Shown piece by piece: positions 37,701-49,100 of a DNA stretch of 64,000 bases. Position 1 is the stretch's first letter; each line of letters starts with the position of its first letter. The notes beneath the pieces were generated by a model. It was not told the DNA's origin. It saw only the letters and a list, made by a program, of their open reading frames with translations, and did no database searches. The position numbers were made by a program, and so were the translations under genes. Location of the stretch: positions 248,001 through 312,000 of the forward strand of contig VTPC01089669.1 of the NCBI GenBank assembly GCA_011009095.1, given 5' to 3'. This DNA is from Ignelater luminosus (Eukaryota; Arthropoda; Insecta; Coleoptera; Elateridae).

Positions 37701-38100
37701 AACTTGATTTGAAATTCAAGAAAATCATAATATATTCAATTTTAGTTCATGAACGTGATCATCACGGTTTAACTTTAATTTATATACAGGGTGCATCAAC
37801 AAACTTATTTTTAGCAGAAATATCAAAGCGTTTCACAGAGCAAAGTTGTACAGAGCAGTTACTGCTGCGTTCTAGAATCATTTTTAACTACACATAAAGT
37901 TCAATAAAAGCGAGATATACTGACTTTTTGTTTATAATAGAAGATCCCACACATTTTGCTATCTTCCGGCTCCTGGTTCATTACTGGTTAGAACAATATG
38001 TAGGGGCCTAATCCTAAGCATATAGACGTTATTCAATATTTTGTTGAAGGCAAACATTAATCTTTGTTGTTTGAAAACCACTTTCAAAGTTTCAACCGAA
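34720..38100. other. AT-rich non-coding stretch with isolated CACCCTGT-type ends
   Basis: AACACCCTGTATACAATAAT at about 36127 and TATATACAGGGTGCATCAAC at about 37781 are single ends of the dispersed family. They point outward rather than forming an obvious inserted unit. Frames of 60-70 residues here show no domain. Confidence 0.4.
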
Positions 38101-38116
38101 CAGTTGTATAATAATA

Positions 38117-38208
38117 GAAGAGGTGATCAGGAAACGCGAATCTTGATTTTTTTAATTTCATTTAACTAATCAAGAGAACAATTTACGTTTCTTGATCATC
38201 TTATATAC
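38117..38208. repeat. Short foldback, about 90 bp
   Basis: GGTGATCAGGAAACG (38122-38136) faces CGTTTCTTGATCATC inverted near 38186-38200. Related single ends, CGTTTCTCAATCACCCTGTA and CGTTCCTTGATCACCCTGTA, occur at about 56199 and 51051. The foldback looks like two ends of the same dispersed family with the middle deleted. Confidence 0.5.
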
Positions 38209-39109
38209 TAATAGAATCATCCCAGTTAATATCTTAATAACGTCTTTAAAAACCAGGAAGCGAGTTTACTTCTTATTAATACCAGGGTCAAGCAATAAGT
38301 TAAGGAACACCTTGCAATAAACAAAGAATTAATACATGGAAACAGTTATGTGTCGACCCGTAATTTTATATTTTGTTAATCCGTAATGAACGAGGATCGT
38401 TTAAAAAACAGGAAGTCGGTATATCACGTTTTTATGGAAAGTATAGAAATAACTATTCACTGGCCACAGATTGTCGGAGCACGCCGTATAATTTGAATTA
38501 CCTATTGTAGACTTTACATATTTTCTATAAGGTAAAAATTCTATCTATAAAAATCTTAAAAGTATATTATTAAACTTAAATAAGTTAGTCTTGATACGAA
38601 AGATTCGAAGAGATGTCGTGAACCAGACTTAATAATCTAGTTCACACTTGTTTCAATTCCTAGGCTTTTAATAAGATTTTGTGATGGATTGTCAGAGATT
38701 TGCATGAAGGATAAAATTATCCAGTTATCACCGCACTAACACTAATAAGATTTAATTGGAATTAATCTCTTTTGGCTTGCTAAAATTAACTGTATCTATT
38801 TTATACAAGTAATTATGTTTTTCTTATTTTTTGTCACTCGACTAATTCCAACTAAATTTTTATTCTGAAACCACCAATAGAAGATATGTATAAGTTCAAG
38901 TTTTCGTAAAAAAGTAAATTTCTACATCTTCAGCAACATTATCAACAAAGTGAGGTAGCTGTAAATTAAATATAATATGAGGTAGTATCGAAAAAAATTC
39001 CAAACCTTTTTATGTTGAGGAAGGATCACAAAGTGCGGCTGTTATTTTAAAGCTGAGTTAGATAATAATTAGATAATAATTAATATATACTTCGATGGTG
39101 TACAAAAAC

Positions 39110-39442
39110 CAGGCATGTCAGACTCACCTACTATCCCAATGTTTATAGTTTATAAATTTTGACCGTAAATAAGGGAGGAAGCTAAAGTAAGAACGATAAT
39201 ACGCCTTTATTCACATACAGCCTATTTCGTTTACTGTTTAATATCATTATTCGGTAAAACAATAATATAAAAAAATCTGTTTTTTATTTGTTTGCGAATA
39301 TTGTACAGCAAATGTAATCACTATTTCGGTTGACCATAAATTATTATGTAGCATGATAATATTTTCTACTAAAGAAAATATTTTTTGTTAATTCAGAAAC
39401 GATAAAGACATCTCGTGGTCCACAACGAGTTTGACATCCCTG
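39110..39442. mobile_element. hAT-like MITE, about 333 bp
   Basis: The left end CAGGCATGTCAGACTC and the right end, inverted, CAGGGATGTCAAACTC differ at two positions. The CAGGGRTGTCAAACTC terminus is a common hAT type. The interior is non-coding. The 8-bp flanks do not match. Confidence 0.6.
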
Positions 39443-40649
39443 ATATAGACATTAATACATACATTAATGAAACTATTTATATAAGTAGGCATTACCTTGG
39501 GAGTTAAAATAATGCAATGATTTTGCTCTTTTATTCCTTAACTATTTAAAATTTTCAAATGAAAACTGTTCTTTGTTTATTCAATTGCGCTATTATTGCT
39601 GTAAGAAATTTACCTTCGCTGACAAGACTTTGTGTTCCACAAACAAATTAAGAAAATATTACAAAAGCAATATAAGCACGATCAGGATCTAAAACCACCA
39701 TATCTTGAAAACGGTCTAAAAATTCAAAATCCGAAACTAGCTGCCGTGTGTAAGCATACATGAAGTACTATATCGGTATAGTGCACTTCACCTGAAATTG
39801 AGATCCATCTTCTACACACCGTTGAGCAAATAGCACTTGAGTTTTACAACCTCAAATATACCCCGAACAGCTATTGAAAAACAAATACCGCTGTTGAAAA
39901 TTTAGTATTTTAAATTATTTGTAAAAGTTTACAATGTTTTCATTTTGTTTCTGATAAAAATATTTAAACATCCCACAGAATGCACTACTTATCCAGTAGC
40001 TACCGGTCATCAAATAACATTTATATCAACAATAATTAAAATACATGATACTACAAACAATGGCTTAACAAGCAAAATGAGACTTTCTATGTATGAAAAT
40101 TCCTATTTTTAGTTCTTGTTTTTATAATTTATACACTAATTTAAATCTGTTACTAATAACTAATAAAAATCACTATCACATATATTCGTTTTGACAGATC
40201 TCAGCTACGATTTACTATCAACATCTTAAAACAATTAGTTCTACTGATTACATTTTTTGTGTTTTTATTATTTTTTTTCAATCACAATAAAGATATTGTC
40301 TTATGACTGAATTGACACACATAATAAGAATTCAAATCAGTAAATTATAAGTTTCTCACTATTCGTTTTATTTTTCTCACTGAATACTAGGAATAGGATT
40401 TCTATGCGTTTGCATGTAGCAAATGTATGCAGAATTAGAACATGCTTCATTAACATATGTAAGTTATAAAATGCATATAAATGCATGTTTTTGATGTTTC
40501 TAAGTTCCTACATGCTTATTGTGGTATAGATGTGTATTTTATGCTTTTTTTATGTTCAGGTGCTTATTTATTTAAAAATTCCCAAAACCCATTTATATAA
40601 AGGTAGTGTTTTAAAAAGTGTGAAGTTCTTATAAAGAAATTTTAAATAT

Positions 40650-41152
40650 TTAGGTGTTTCAATAGGATCTGACTAATTTCAACTTACTACCATTGTCTTA
40701 CCGTTGCTTAAAATGAAATGAAATTTACACACCGTAACTATTGAAATATGCCATTTGTTAGTTTGTTGTTAATTTGTTTAAATAACATTTTCTTGGACAC
40801 ATTCTTGTAGTCTAGTCTGTACACTACGCATAACTCGTTGCAGCATTTCTATACATATGTTGCTCTTAATTTTGTAGTAATTTTTTAGAGGCATAGACCC
40901 TCCAAAGAGAAAATTACCACCGAAGTAAAAGTAAATAGTAAATAGAGAAATGCTGCAACCGAATTACAGTGCATAAACTAGACTACAAGAATGTATCCAA
41001 GGACGTTTAGGATATGTTATTTTTAAAAATTAATAATAAATTAATAACTGTCATATTGCACTAGTTATTTCGTATAAATCTCATTTCATTTTAAGCAATG
41101 AAAGACAATAGTAGTGTATTGAAATTAAACAGATCCTGTTAAAACACCTTGT
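40650..41152. repeat. Large foldback (palindromic) element, about 500 bp with arms of about 240 bp
   Basis: The left arm runs from 40650 (GGTGTTTCAATAGGATCTGA) to about 40895. The right arm, read inverted from 41152, gives GGTGTTTTAACAGGATCTG and continues with clear matches: GCTTAAAATGAAATGA, ACATTCTTGTAGTCTAGT and TTGCAGCATTTCT. The two arms align along their whole length with scattered mismatches and meet near 40900-40910. There is no coding. It is probably a foldback or MITE-type transposon. Confidence 0.85.
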
Positions 41153-42029
41153 ATATACAATGTCATCTAATGACTGACAAGTAGTAAAAGAGAATACAGA
41201 GAACGAGTATGTATATACAATAAGACGGAATAAAATTATAAAATATTCTATAATGCCATTACCTTCCCTTTATTGAAAATTTTGGCAGAATATTAGGTGC
41301 ATACAAATCCTATGCTTCCTAATTACAATACAAAATATTAAGAAAAGAATTTCGTTTACATAAATTAACCTAGAGTGAGTTAGCCATTTCAAGTTATAAA
41401 ATGTCTTCCACTACACATGATGTATAAGAAATGATGCATAATAGGAGATTCTAATTAATACCGTTTTGACAAAAACTTCCTCATTTGAAAGTTATGCACT
41501 TGTTTTTTTTATTTTTAATGTGTAAGTCAGAATAGTTTCCGATAATTTGTAGTTTAAGTAATAAGAAGAAACAGTTCATAAAAACAATCAATATGTTACA
41601 GTACTGTAGTGTTGTTGCCAATAAACCAATCGTCAAATCTAAGAATTTCTAACTGACCGCATTTCAAACACTAGATTATAGCAAAGATTGTATTGAACTT
41701 TTTGACTAAGATCTTGATATAGATGCGCCATTTCTAATAAACCACGTATATATTTTAGTATATGGAATTATCTGACTTACTTAAAGTACATATTAATATT
41801 TAACCAAAGAATGTTTAAGTTAAATCTCTGAAAATCCCATATAAAGATTTGAATTGACCAAGTCATTTTTTATAAGACTTAATCCATCTTACAAATTAGA
41901 TGGTACATTAGTTATTCAACGAAATACTATAATATTGTGCATATTAGTGTTATAAAACAGTTACAAGAAAAAATAGCTTTCGTAAAAATAATGTGTGTAA
42001 TCGCAATTATTAAAAATGAAACGTGCAGT

Positions 42030-42547
42030 ATACAGGGTGTTCCGTAGCATACCTTCGATATTTCATTACACTGCAAGTCGAAAATAAAAAGTGATCGTTT
42101 TGATTATTCTTGACATTGAAAGAGTTTTGGGCATTTTTAGTTGTAGACTGAGAATTACAAGAAACGCATATATGCTATGACAAATACGTTGGATATTTCA
42201 TAGTTTACTATTATTTATGGGGACATATGAAAAGTATGATTTATAAAACAAGGTACCAAAATGTAGCAGAACTAAGGATATCAGAATTCTTCGCAGAGCA
42301 ACTATATATATATATGTGTTACACAGAGAGCAAGGACTTGCCTAGCAATGGTAGCAACCATCTTCAACAGTTTTTGATTTTGATAAGTAAACTTCCTTTT
42401 TTTGTACTTTTCAGTATACAACTACAGATGCACATAGCTCATCTAATATTCAGAAAAGTCAAAATGGCCACTCTTTATTTGCAACTTGTAATGACCTAAA
42501 TTATACATTAATAAAATATCGAACGTATGTCACAAGACACACTGTAT
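42030..42547. mobile_element. Non-autonomous element with ACAGGGTGT-type inverted ends, about 518 bp
   Basis: The left end ATACAGGGTGTTCCGTAGC, continuing into TTCGATATTTCATTA, matches the inverted right end ATACAGTGTGTCTTGTGAC, continuing into TTCGATATTTTATTA. The terminal inverted repeats are roughly 39 bp. The open frame at 42227-42499 lies inside and has no recognisable domain. Confidence 0.7.
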
Positions 42548-42559
42548 ATGTTTACACAA

Positions 42560-44850
42560 AAATGTGTCCAAGATTCGAGGCCCACTAAAGCATTAAGAGG
42601 TAGAGCGAGAAATTGGGGAAAGTTGCTTGTTTCTAAGATCAATTTGTTAACGTTTTTATTTCTTTAGCATAAGCTATGGCTGGCCACACATTTGCTGAAA
42701 GTAGAATCCCAATTTACTCAGCCTTAAAGGCTAAAGACTACCAGCTTTTTCGGCCCTTTTTTGAACTACACACATAAGTTTTAGTTTCAATAAGAACAAA
42801 TTAAAACTGTTAGAGTAACAAAGACAGAAACAATCAAAATAGCTGTCTATCTATCCCCACCGCTTCCAAAATTTCAACGACAAGTCTCGAATCTTAAACA
42901 TTGTTCTAGACATATCTATTTAACGTATTTGAATTTTAAAAACTACCACGAATTTTATAAGACTCTTTGAGACCATGTGATTTATTCTTTAACCATTTGG
43001 CTACAAGCCAGATAAAGATACTTTTGCAAATAATGTCTTAAAGCTTTAGAAAACTATCAAATCAATTGTAATGCCTTAAATTTACTCTTCTTAATCTAGG
43101 TTATTATTTTATCCATAACGTTTACTTTAGCCCGCAGCGGTATTTTAAACCCTTCGATATGTTTACGAATTGATGCACCAATTACATCTAATGCAAGGTG
43201 TGTTTCATTTTCAATGACCACAATTATACGTAACTATAAAAAACCCAAAATCATCCTAAAAATTTTACTAATGATTTTCGTATGTTTGGGCACAGTCTTT
43301 CGTGTGATTCATACACTTTTAAAATCTATTTTGTATATTACCACTTTGACTCGCCAACTCTAACATAATAATTGTTGTGTTCAAGTTTTGCTCAATTTAT
43401 TGAAGAAGCATCTTTCATTGCCAGTGTTTCGAAGTTTGTTAAATCGCTAAGGTAAAGATACTTAAATAAATTTTCAAGAAAAAACCGAAAACTCGAAGAC
43501 AAAATTATATATGGAAATGATTGCACCGATGAACTTAGTAAAAAAGAATAAAACTATTTTTGCTTTCTGGATATTTCTCATTGATATCAAATTTGGTCTA
43601 CCCTCTACAGGGCTGTAATTACAACAAATGCCTGTATTTCCTGTCAAACCGTAAAATACATCACCAGAGAAAATAATCGAGCATCAAACTAAACAAATTG
43701 ATACCTGCTTGGATGTTTTAATCACGCCATCTCAAGATAATCTGTTGTATTATAAAACTCATCTTTGTTACAAAAACAACGCTTGTTTTTATCAGAGGCT
43801 AGAGAAGATCGTTAACATACCTTATATGATATTTGTACAGAATGTTACTAAAGTATGTGCCATAACTTACAAAGCGTATAATATTCATTAAAATGATAAA
43901 GAACATTTCCTATCTACACGTGTTCGGAAACAAACTGAAATGTTCCTTTCACGGTTTACTCTTTAAAACGAAACATGTTTAGCCAGAAGGAAAATAAATA
44001 ATTTTGTTGTTTTTGAAATCTACTTCGAGCGTAATAAAAATATATGGCTCTTATGTCATTCTCACAGAGTGTACAATTCTCATAACTGAATTTCTAAGAA
44101 TCTTTTACAATTAAAGCTTCAGTTAAGATTTTTTATTCTTTCACCGTCGTACGATACTAATATGATATTTTTCCATACCTTTTCAAACATGAAAATCTTG
44201 AAAATGCTTTGTTATCCAAAACACATTTGTTGACATGTTTTGTTATTTGTAAGTAGCAGCACATTTTCTTAAAACATCCTGTCTTATTGTTTACTGAAAT
44301 AATCGATCACCACGAAGATTGTGACCAAACTAATTTATATCAAAACAACTGTTTTGTTTAGAATTTTTATAAATCATTTCCGTTAACTAATTAATTAAGA
44401 TAAACTATAAATTATATTTTGAACGATTAATATAAATCACCTTATGTTATAGAATAAGAAGTGATTTGCGTTACAACAGATTGTTACAGCTAGATCCAAG
44501 AAATTTCTAATAATTTACCAAAGATATCTATGCAATTTTAACTTTTTAACTAGTTTTGGTGATGATTGTACCTAACAGTGATTGTATCATCTAAACCTAA
44601 ATATCTAAATAATGACTCTTAAAAAAGTAGATTGACACAAGTGGAAGTATTTGATTTGATTGTTTTTATACTTGTTTTTAGCAAAGTTTTAACAACTATG
44701 ATTAGTGAATACTAAAGAATACTTTAATTTTAAACAGGATTGTCTGAGTTACGTAACCATAAGCTACAAGTGTTGTTGCATTATTGTTAATATCAGAGAA
44801 AAATACTATTCTTTCTTTAATGTTAAACCCATTTTCTTTTTCTAGAACTA
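42560..44850. other. Non-coding stretch downstream of RasGRF
   Basis: No gene or complete transposon was recognised. The part nearest 44857 is the 3' UTR and flank of RasGRF; an ATTAAA lies about 35 bases past the stop on the minus strand (44817-44822), and a stronger AATAAA-like signal is near 44130. Which of the two is used is not decided. Confidence 0.4.
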
Positions 44851-44856
44851 CGCTAC

Positions 44857-46129
44857 TTAAGGTTTTGTAGAACCAGCAGAAAATGGAAGTTGGCCAAGAG
44901 TTGCACTGCTTAGACGTGAGGTCCTCGGTTCTATCTCCAAGGAAAGTCTATACATCTCATCTTCGTCCATGAGTAACGAAGTATCTAATAAATAGTTTGC
45001 TACTTTTCTAATGAGTTCTATCTTATAAGGAGTTTGCTGAAAGTGTCGAATTTCTCGAATTACATGGGCGATCTGAAACAACAAACATAACATTATAACT
45101 AATTAGTGAGTTTGCTGATCAAAAGACTTGGTGATCTCTGATATTTTTTTCTAAAAGTTAATTGTGTATAATCACCATGCGCATTTTTGCAAAATTTAGT
45201 AAACCATCCGGAGTAAAATTCGTAGTTCCTTCTTCAATAAATGACAAATCTGTTAAGTACATTCCAACATAGGGTATGCATGGAGGATCACAGCGATGTA
45301 ACGCATCTCTGAGTGCACGGAACCGACCATCTGAATTTACAATATTTTGTAATTTATCAATCGTTTGTTTTGTCTGTAAAAACAAATTGTAAGATGTTGT
45401 ATAAAGTAAAGATTAAGATATTTACCGTTTTAGAAACTTTTTCCCATGTCTTTTTTAATCTAAATACGGAACTATTAGTAAAAGCAGAGCAAATTTGAAG
45501 AACTCCGTTAAAATTATGTAAGCATCGAGAAATATCTGCAACAGCTGCCCACTTTTCGATAGCCGCTATTCTTGCAGCCATGTTTGGTCTGCGGATTATT
45601 TCAGAGGCAACCAATTTTGAAACATCATTAAACCGTTTAGTCATTAAAAGTATGTGTGGTGCTTTACTGGATTTGTCAGTCTTCATCCACGCCTGTCCCA
45701 AAAACTCTCTAAAATGTTGTTTGTAAATAAAAATGAACTGTGTGTGAATGCCTTGAAAACTTACTCGCTCGTTATAGATATAAATATTTGATGATCGACA
45801 TAGGTTAACTGTTCGGCAATTTCTAATGCAGATAATGTCTCGATGCTTTCTTTTGTGGGAGTCTAAAACAGCACGACATATTATGAAAACTATTAATCTA
45901 AATAATTCAAAATTCGTCACTAACTGTGGGAACTGCTAACAATACATCCAGATCGACTTTTGTACTTTCCGGTTCTTCCTTCGTCAGTAGCCGAAGTAAC
46001 TGAGCTGCAGCTTTATGTTCAGCCGGTAAAAGATTGGGGCTATATATAATATCGTCTAAAAATTCAATTGTTAGATTTTTTAGACGTTGATCGCTTTCGA
46101 AATCTTGAGCATGTTTTGAAACCCAATGC
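44857..46129 (-). other. RasGRF: RasGRF CDC25 (RasGEF catalytic) domain, five exons
   Basis: Exons 46129-45925, 45862-45765, 45708-45426, 45373-45176 and 45072-44857 encode visible residues 971-1303. Family signatures are all present: [21 protein letters not shown], the helical-hairpin region [36 protein letters not shown], and [20 protein letters not shown]. No key block is missing and there is no stop, so the catalytic domain should be functional. The protein ends 60-70 residues after the catalytic core, in ...AGSTKP and TAA. Confidence 0.94.
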
Positions 46130-49100
46130 CTATTAACAAATAATAAATATTAAAGATGGTGAATATAACTTTATACTACATACCTTAAAACGTTCAATAC
46201 ACGCATGGTACATGCAGTAGACATTATGCTTTCTTTGCAGCGAGATTTGTCAGACATATAGTCTTCTTGATTTTCTGATCCACCTCTGATAACTTCACGT
46301 GAATTTGGGGACAGGTCCCTGGGATTACTAGAGCCCGATGTTGCAATTGCAAATGCTGCTGCTGCGCTAGACGTACTACTTCTAAAAGATTAAAGTTAGA
46401 CAAATCACTGCTAGATTATTTGCGATATAGTTACCTTCGTTTAGATTGACGAAATGATGTTATTACTACGCCAGCCTTGCTAGGCTTTTGTGGTGAATCG
46501 TGTTGGAAGCTAGATCTTGTTGTCGAAACATCACCATCTTGTACTGATCTTCGAGATCCATAATAACTCTGCAAAGAACAAATTGTTGTTCATTAAAGAC
46601 TTTTTAAAAATTAACAATCAATTTACTTGTATGACTGCAGAAGTATTAGTTGTAGATATCGATGCAGATCTAGACGACGTGCAAGAAGCTCTGTGAGAGA
46701 AATCGTAGTATATGCTAGGTTCTTCCAAATGTTCTGTAAAAATAAACATAATTTATCTTTCTTATTATATATGCTGTTTTGAATAACCCAGAACATAGGA
46801 AAATTAATATGGGGAAAAATCAAAAAGCTTTAACATTATTTAAATCAAAAGCACTAATGACTATCCAATCTAATTGATGTTTGTTGCTTTCGTTGCTTTA
46901 CTGTAGGTATACCTCTGCAGAAGAGATCTCCATATTACATATTAAGTAAGTTGCAAAAACAGTTTAAGAAACCTTGTAGATGCTGTCTCTATAATAGACT
47001 TGTTCTGAGAGTAAATACCAATAATCGAGTTGTTACTAATTTGAGAACTACAAAAACAGTTAACAACAGGGTGTATTGTTTGTTGGTCCTAGACTGTTGT
47101 TCCTTAACCAAGTTTGCTATGTTCTAGGTGCATCAAAACACTTTATGTTACACACCATCTATTTCTTCAGATATACCACGTTCAACCTTCTTCTCTGTAA
47201 CAGACTGTTCGTGCTTATCGATGGACGGTCGACGTATTGATGGTAGTTCAGTTGCCAAAGGTGAGTGTGACGGGGTTGTTTGTGTTCCTTGGGTCATATT
47301 ATGTTCAGAGGATGTAGACCCTACCAAAGTAACAGAACTTAAGTTGCTAGGTGAACATGGAGCACTTAAAACCGTCACATCTGTAACATACAATGTCTAC
47401 TTTAAAAAAAAAACTTGTACAGCATATCATTAATACTATTAAATATTAGAAAAACAACCCAATTGTGGTCTTAACAATAGCCTTCTAATTTGCAAAAATC
47501 TATAAACTAAAAGAAAAACACAAATCGCATGGGAATTTGTATACCTGTAAGAGTTTCGCTACTACTAGAAGCTGTTACTTTTGGAATTGCTAAATGGGCG
47601 TTATCTTCTTGAGTGTCTTGAGATTGCTCTACCTTAATAAAAACAACCTTCTGTTCGATCTGAGTTGATGTAACTTGATTTTCAGGAGGAGGTGGTTTGA
47701 CTTGGGTGTGATGAGTCGGACTGTGCTTTATTATGCGAGGATGAAGTAAATCGATGTGATCCCCTTGATCTCGGCTTTCTTCTTCATCTGAATATAAAAA
47801 GACTTATAAACCTAAAGCATACTAAGTTTGTAATGCCCTACATTTTTGTAAGGTAGCTTTCCAGTGACGTGCTTGAGAATCGTAACTGTGCGAGCGGTCC
47901 CTTTCACTCAATTCTGAGCCGTATCCAGATACAGAGCTGGCACCACTAGTTCTTCTTGGAGAAAAACTGCTTCGCCTTTTATCGTCAAATAATAGATGTT
48001 GTCCAGTTTCGTCTTTTTGAGATAAAGTTTCTAACGATACAACTGAACCTTGCGGTTCTGTTTCAGCGCTGTAGAACACTTTTTTGAGAGCTTCAAGAAC
48101 AGTGACACCATCAGTAAACACCCGATAGGTAAGTAGAAAGGTATTCAGAAAATCTATCGAGAGGAACCTCAAATCTGAAAAGAACTTACATGTTTATCAA
48201 TCACCTGTAGTCCTACTATTTCTGTACCTTTAATGATTGTGCAGAAAGTTGATCAGGGTATGGGGTATATATTTATATCATGCATATTCAAAAGTAAGAA
48301 TAAATGATAGCGAAAGGATTAGTTGATCCCCAGATTATATGGATAGTTTTAACACCACTCAATGAACGATGTGTGAAAACATATAAAGAAGATCATTGTC
48401 CATTTAATTTACCAGTTAATCGTTGAAGAAGACGCTCAGGAGTAGCATAACGAATTTGTGGAACTTTACAGGAATTTAAGGTCCGACTGAATCGAATATC
48501 AGCTTCGTCTTTAAATAGCTTAGGATCGTTTCTGATGGACTGCGGTAGTGAAATAGAGCTGTTATCAGCAGTTGGCCGAATCATGTCGCTGAATTGTACG
48601 TTATCTAAGCACTGGCTTATATCAGAAATCCAAGCAGCTTTTTCCTGAATTGTTGATGCGACTAAATGCACGGAAACCTAAAGTTATTTAAAAAATATAT
48701 ATTCGTAAGAATTAAATTATTTTTCTAATTATCTTACCTGATTAGGTTGGGTTCCACTTTTAACATCCACAATCAACTTGAAGTCCCGGTTTTGTAGGTT
48801 GTTGGGGGTGCCCACAGCTGACTGTTCGCTGATTCCCGACGACTGACTTGAAACTGAACAAACGGACGATTCTAAAATTAGTTATATATTGAACGTGTAG
48901 TATATTGTAATTTAACATCTCGTACCATCGTCTTCGTTTTCGCTTGGGTCTTCGACAAGTGAAGTATCTGCGAGGGATATTTTGCCAATCTCCGGAACGA
49001 GATGCAATTTACCACTAGAAGTTCTGCAAAGTTAAGTTTGTAAATCGTACCAACGTATCTACAGGGTGCTCCGTAAATTCCAATAAAGCTTTAGCTAGCA

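Noticed and set aside
42227..42499. A 90-residue plus-strand frame.
   Set aside because: It lies wholly inside the inverted-repeat element 42030-42547 and has no domain.
45313..45920. A continuous 187-residue minus-strand frame read as one protein.
   Set aside because: It runs through introns on both sides of the true CDC25 exon 45708-45426; only that part is coding.
47128..47433. Plus-strand 101-residue frame.
   Set aside because: It is the antisense shadow of the RasGRF exon 47380-47156.
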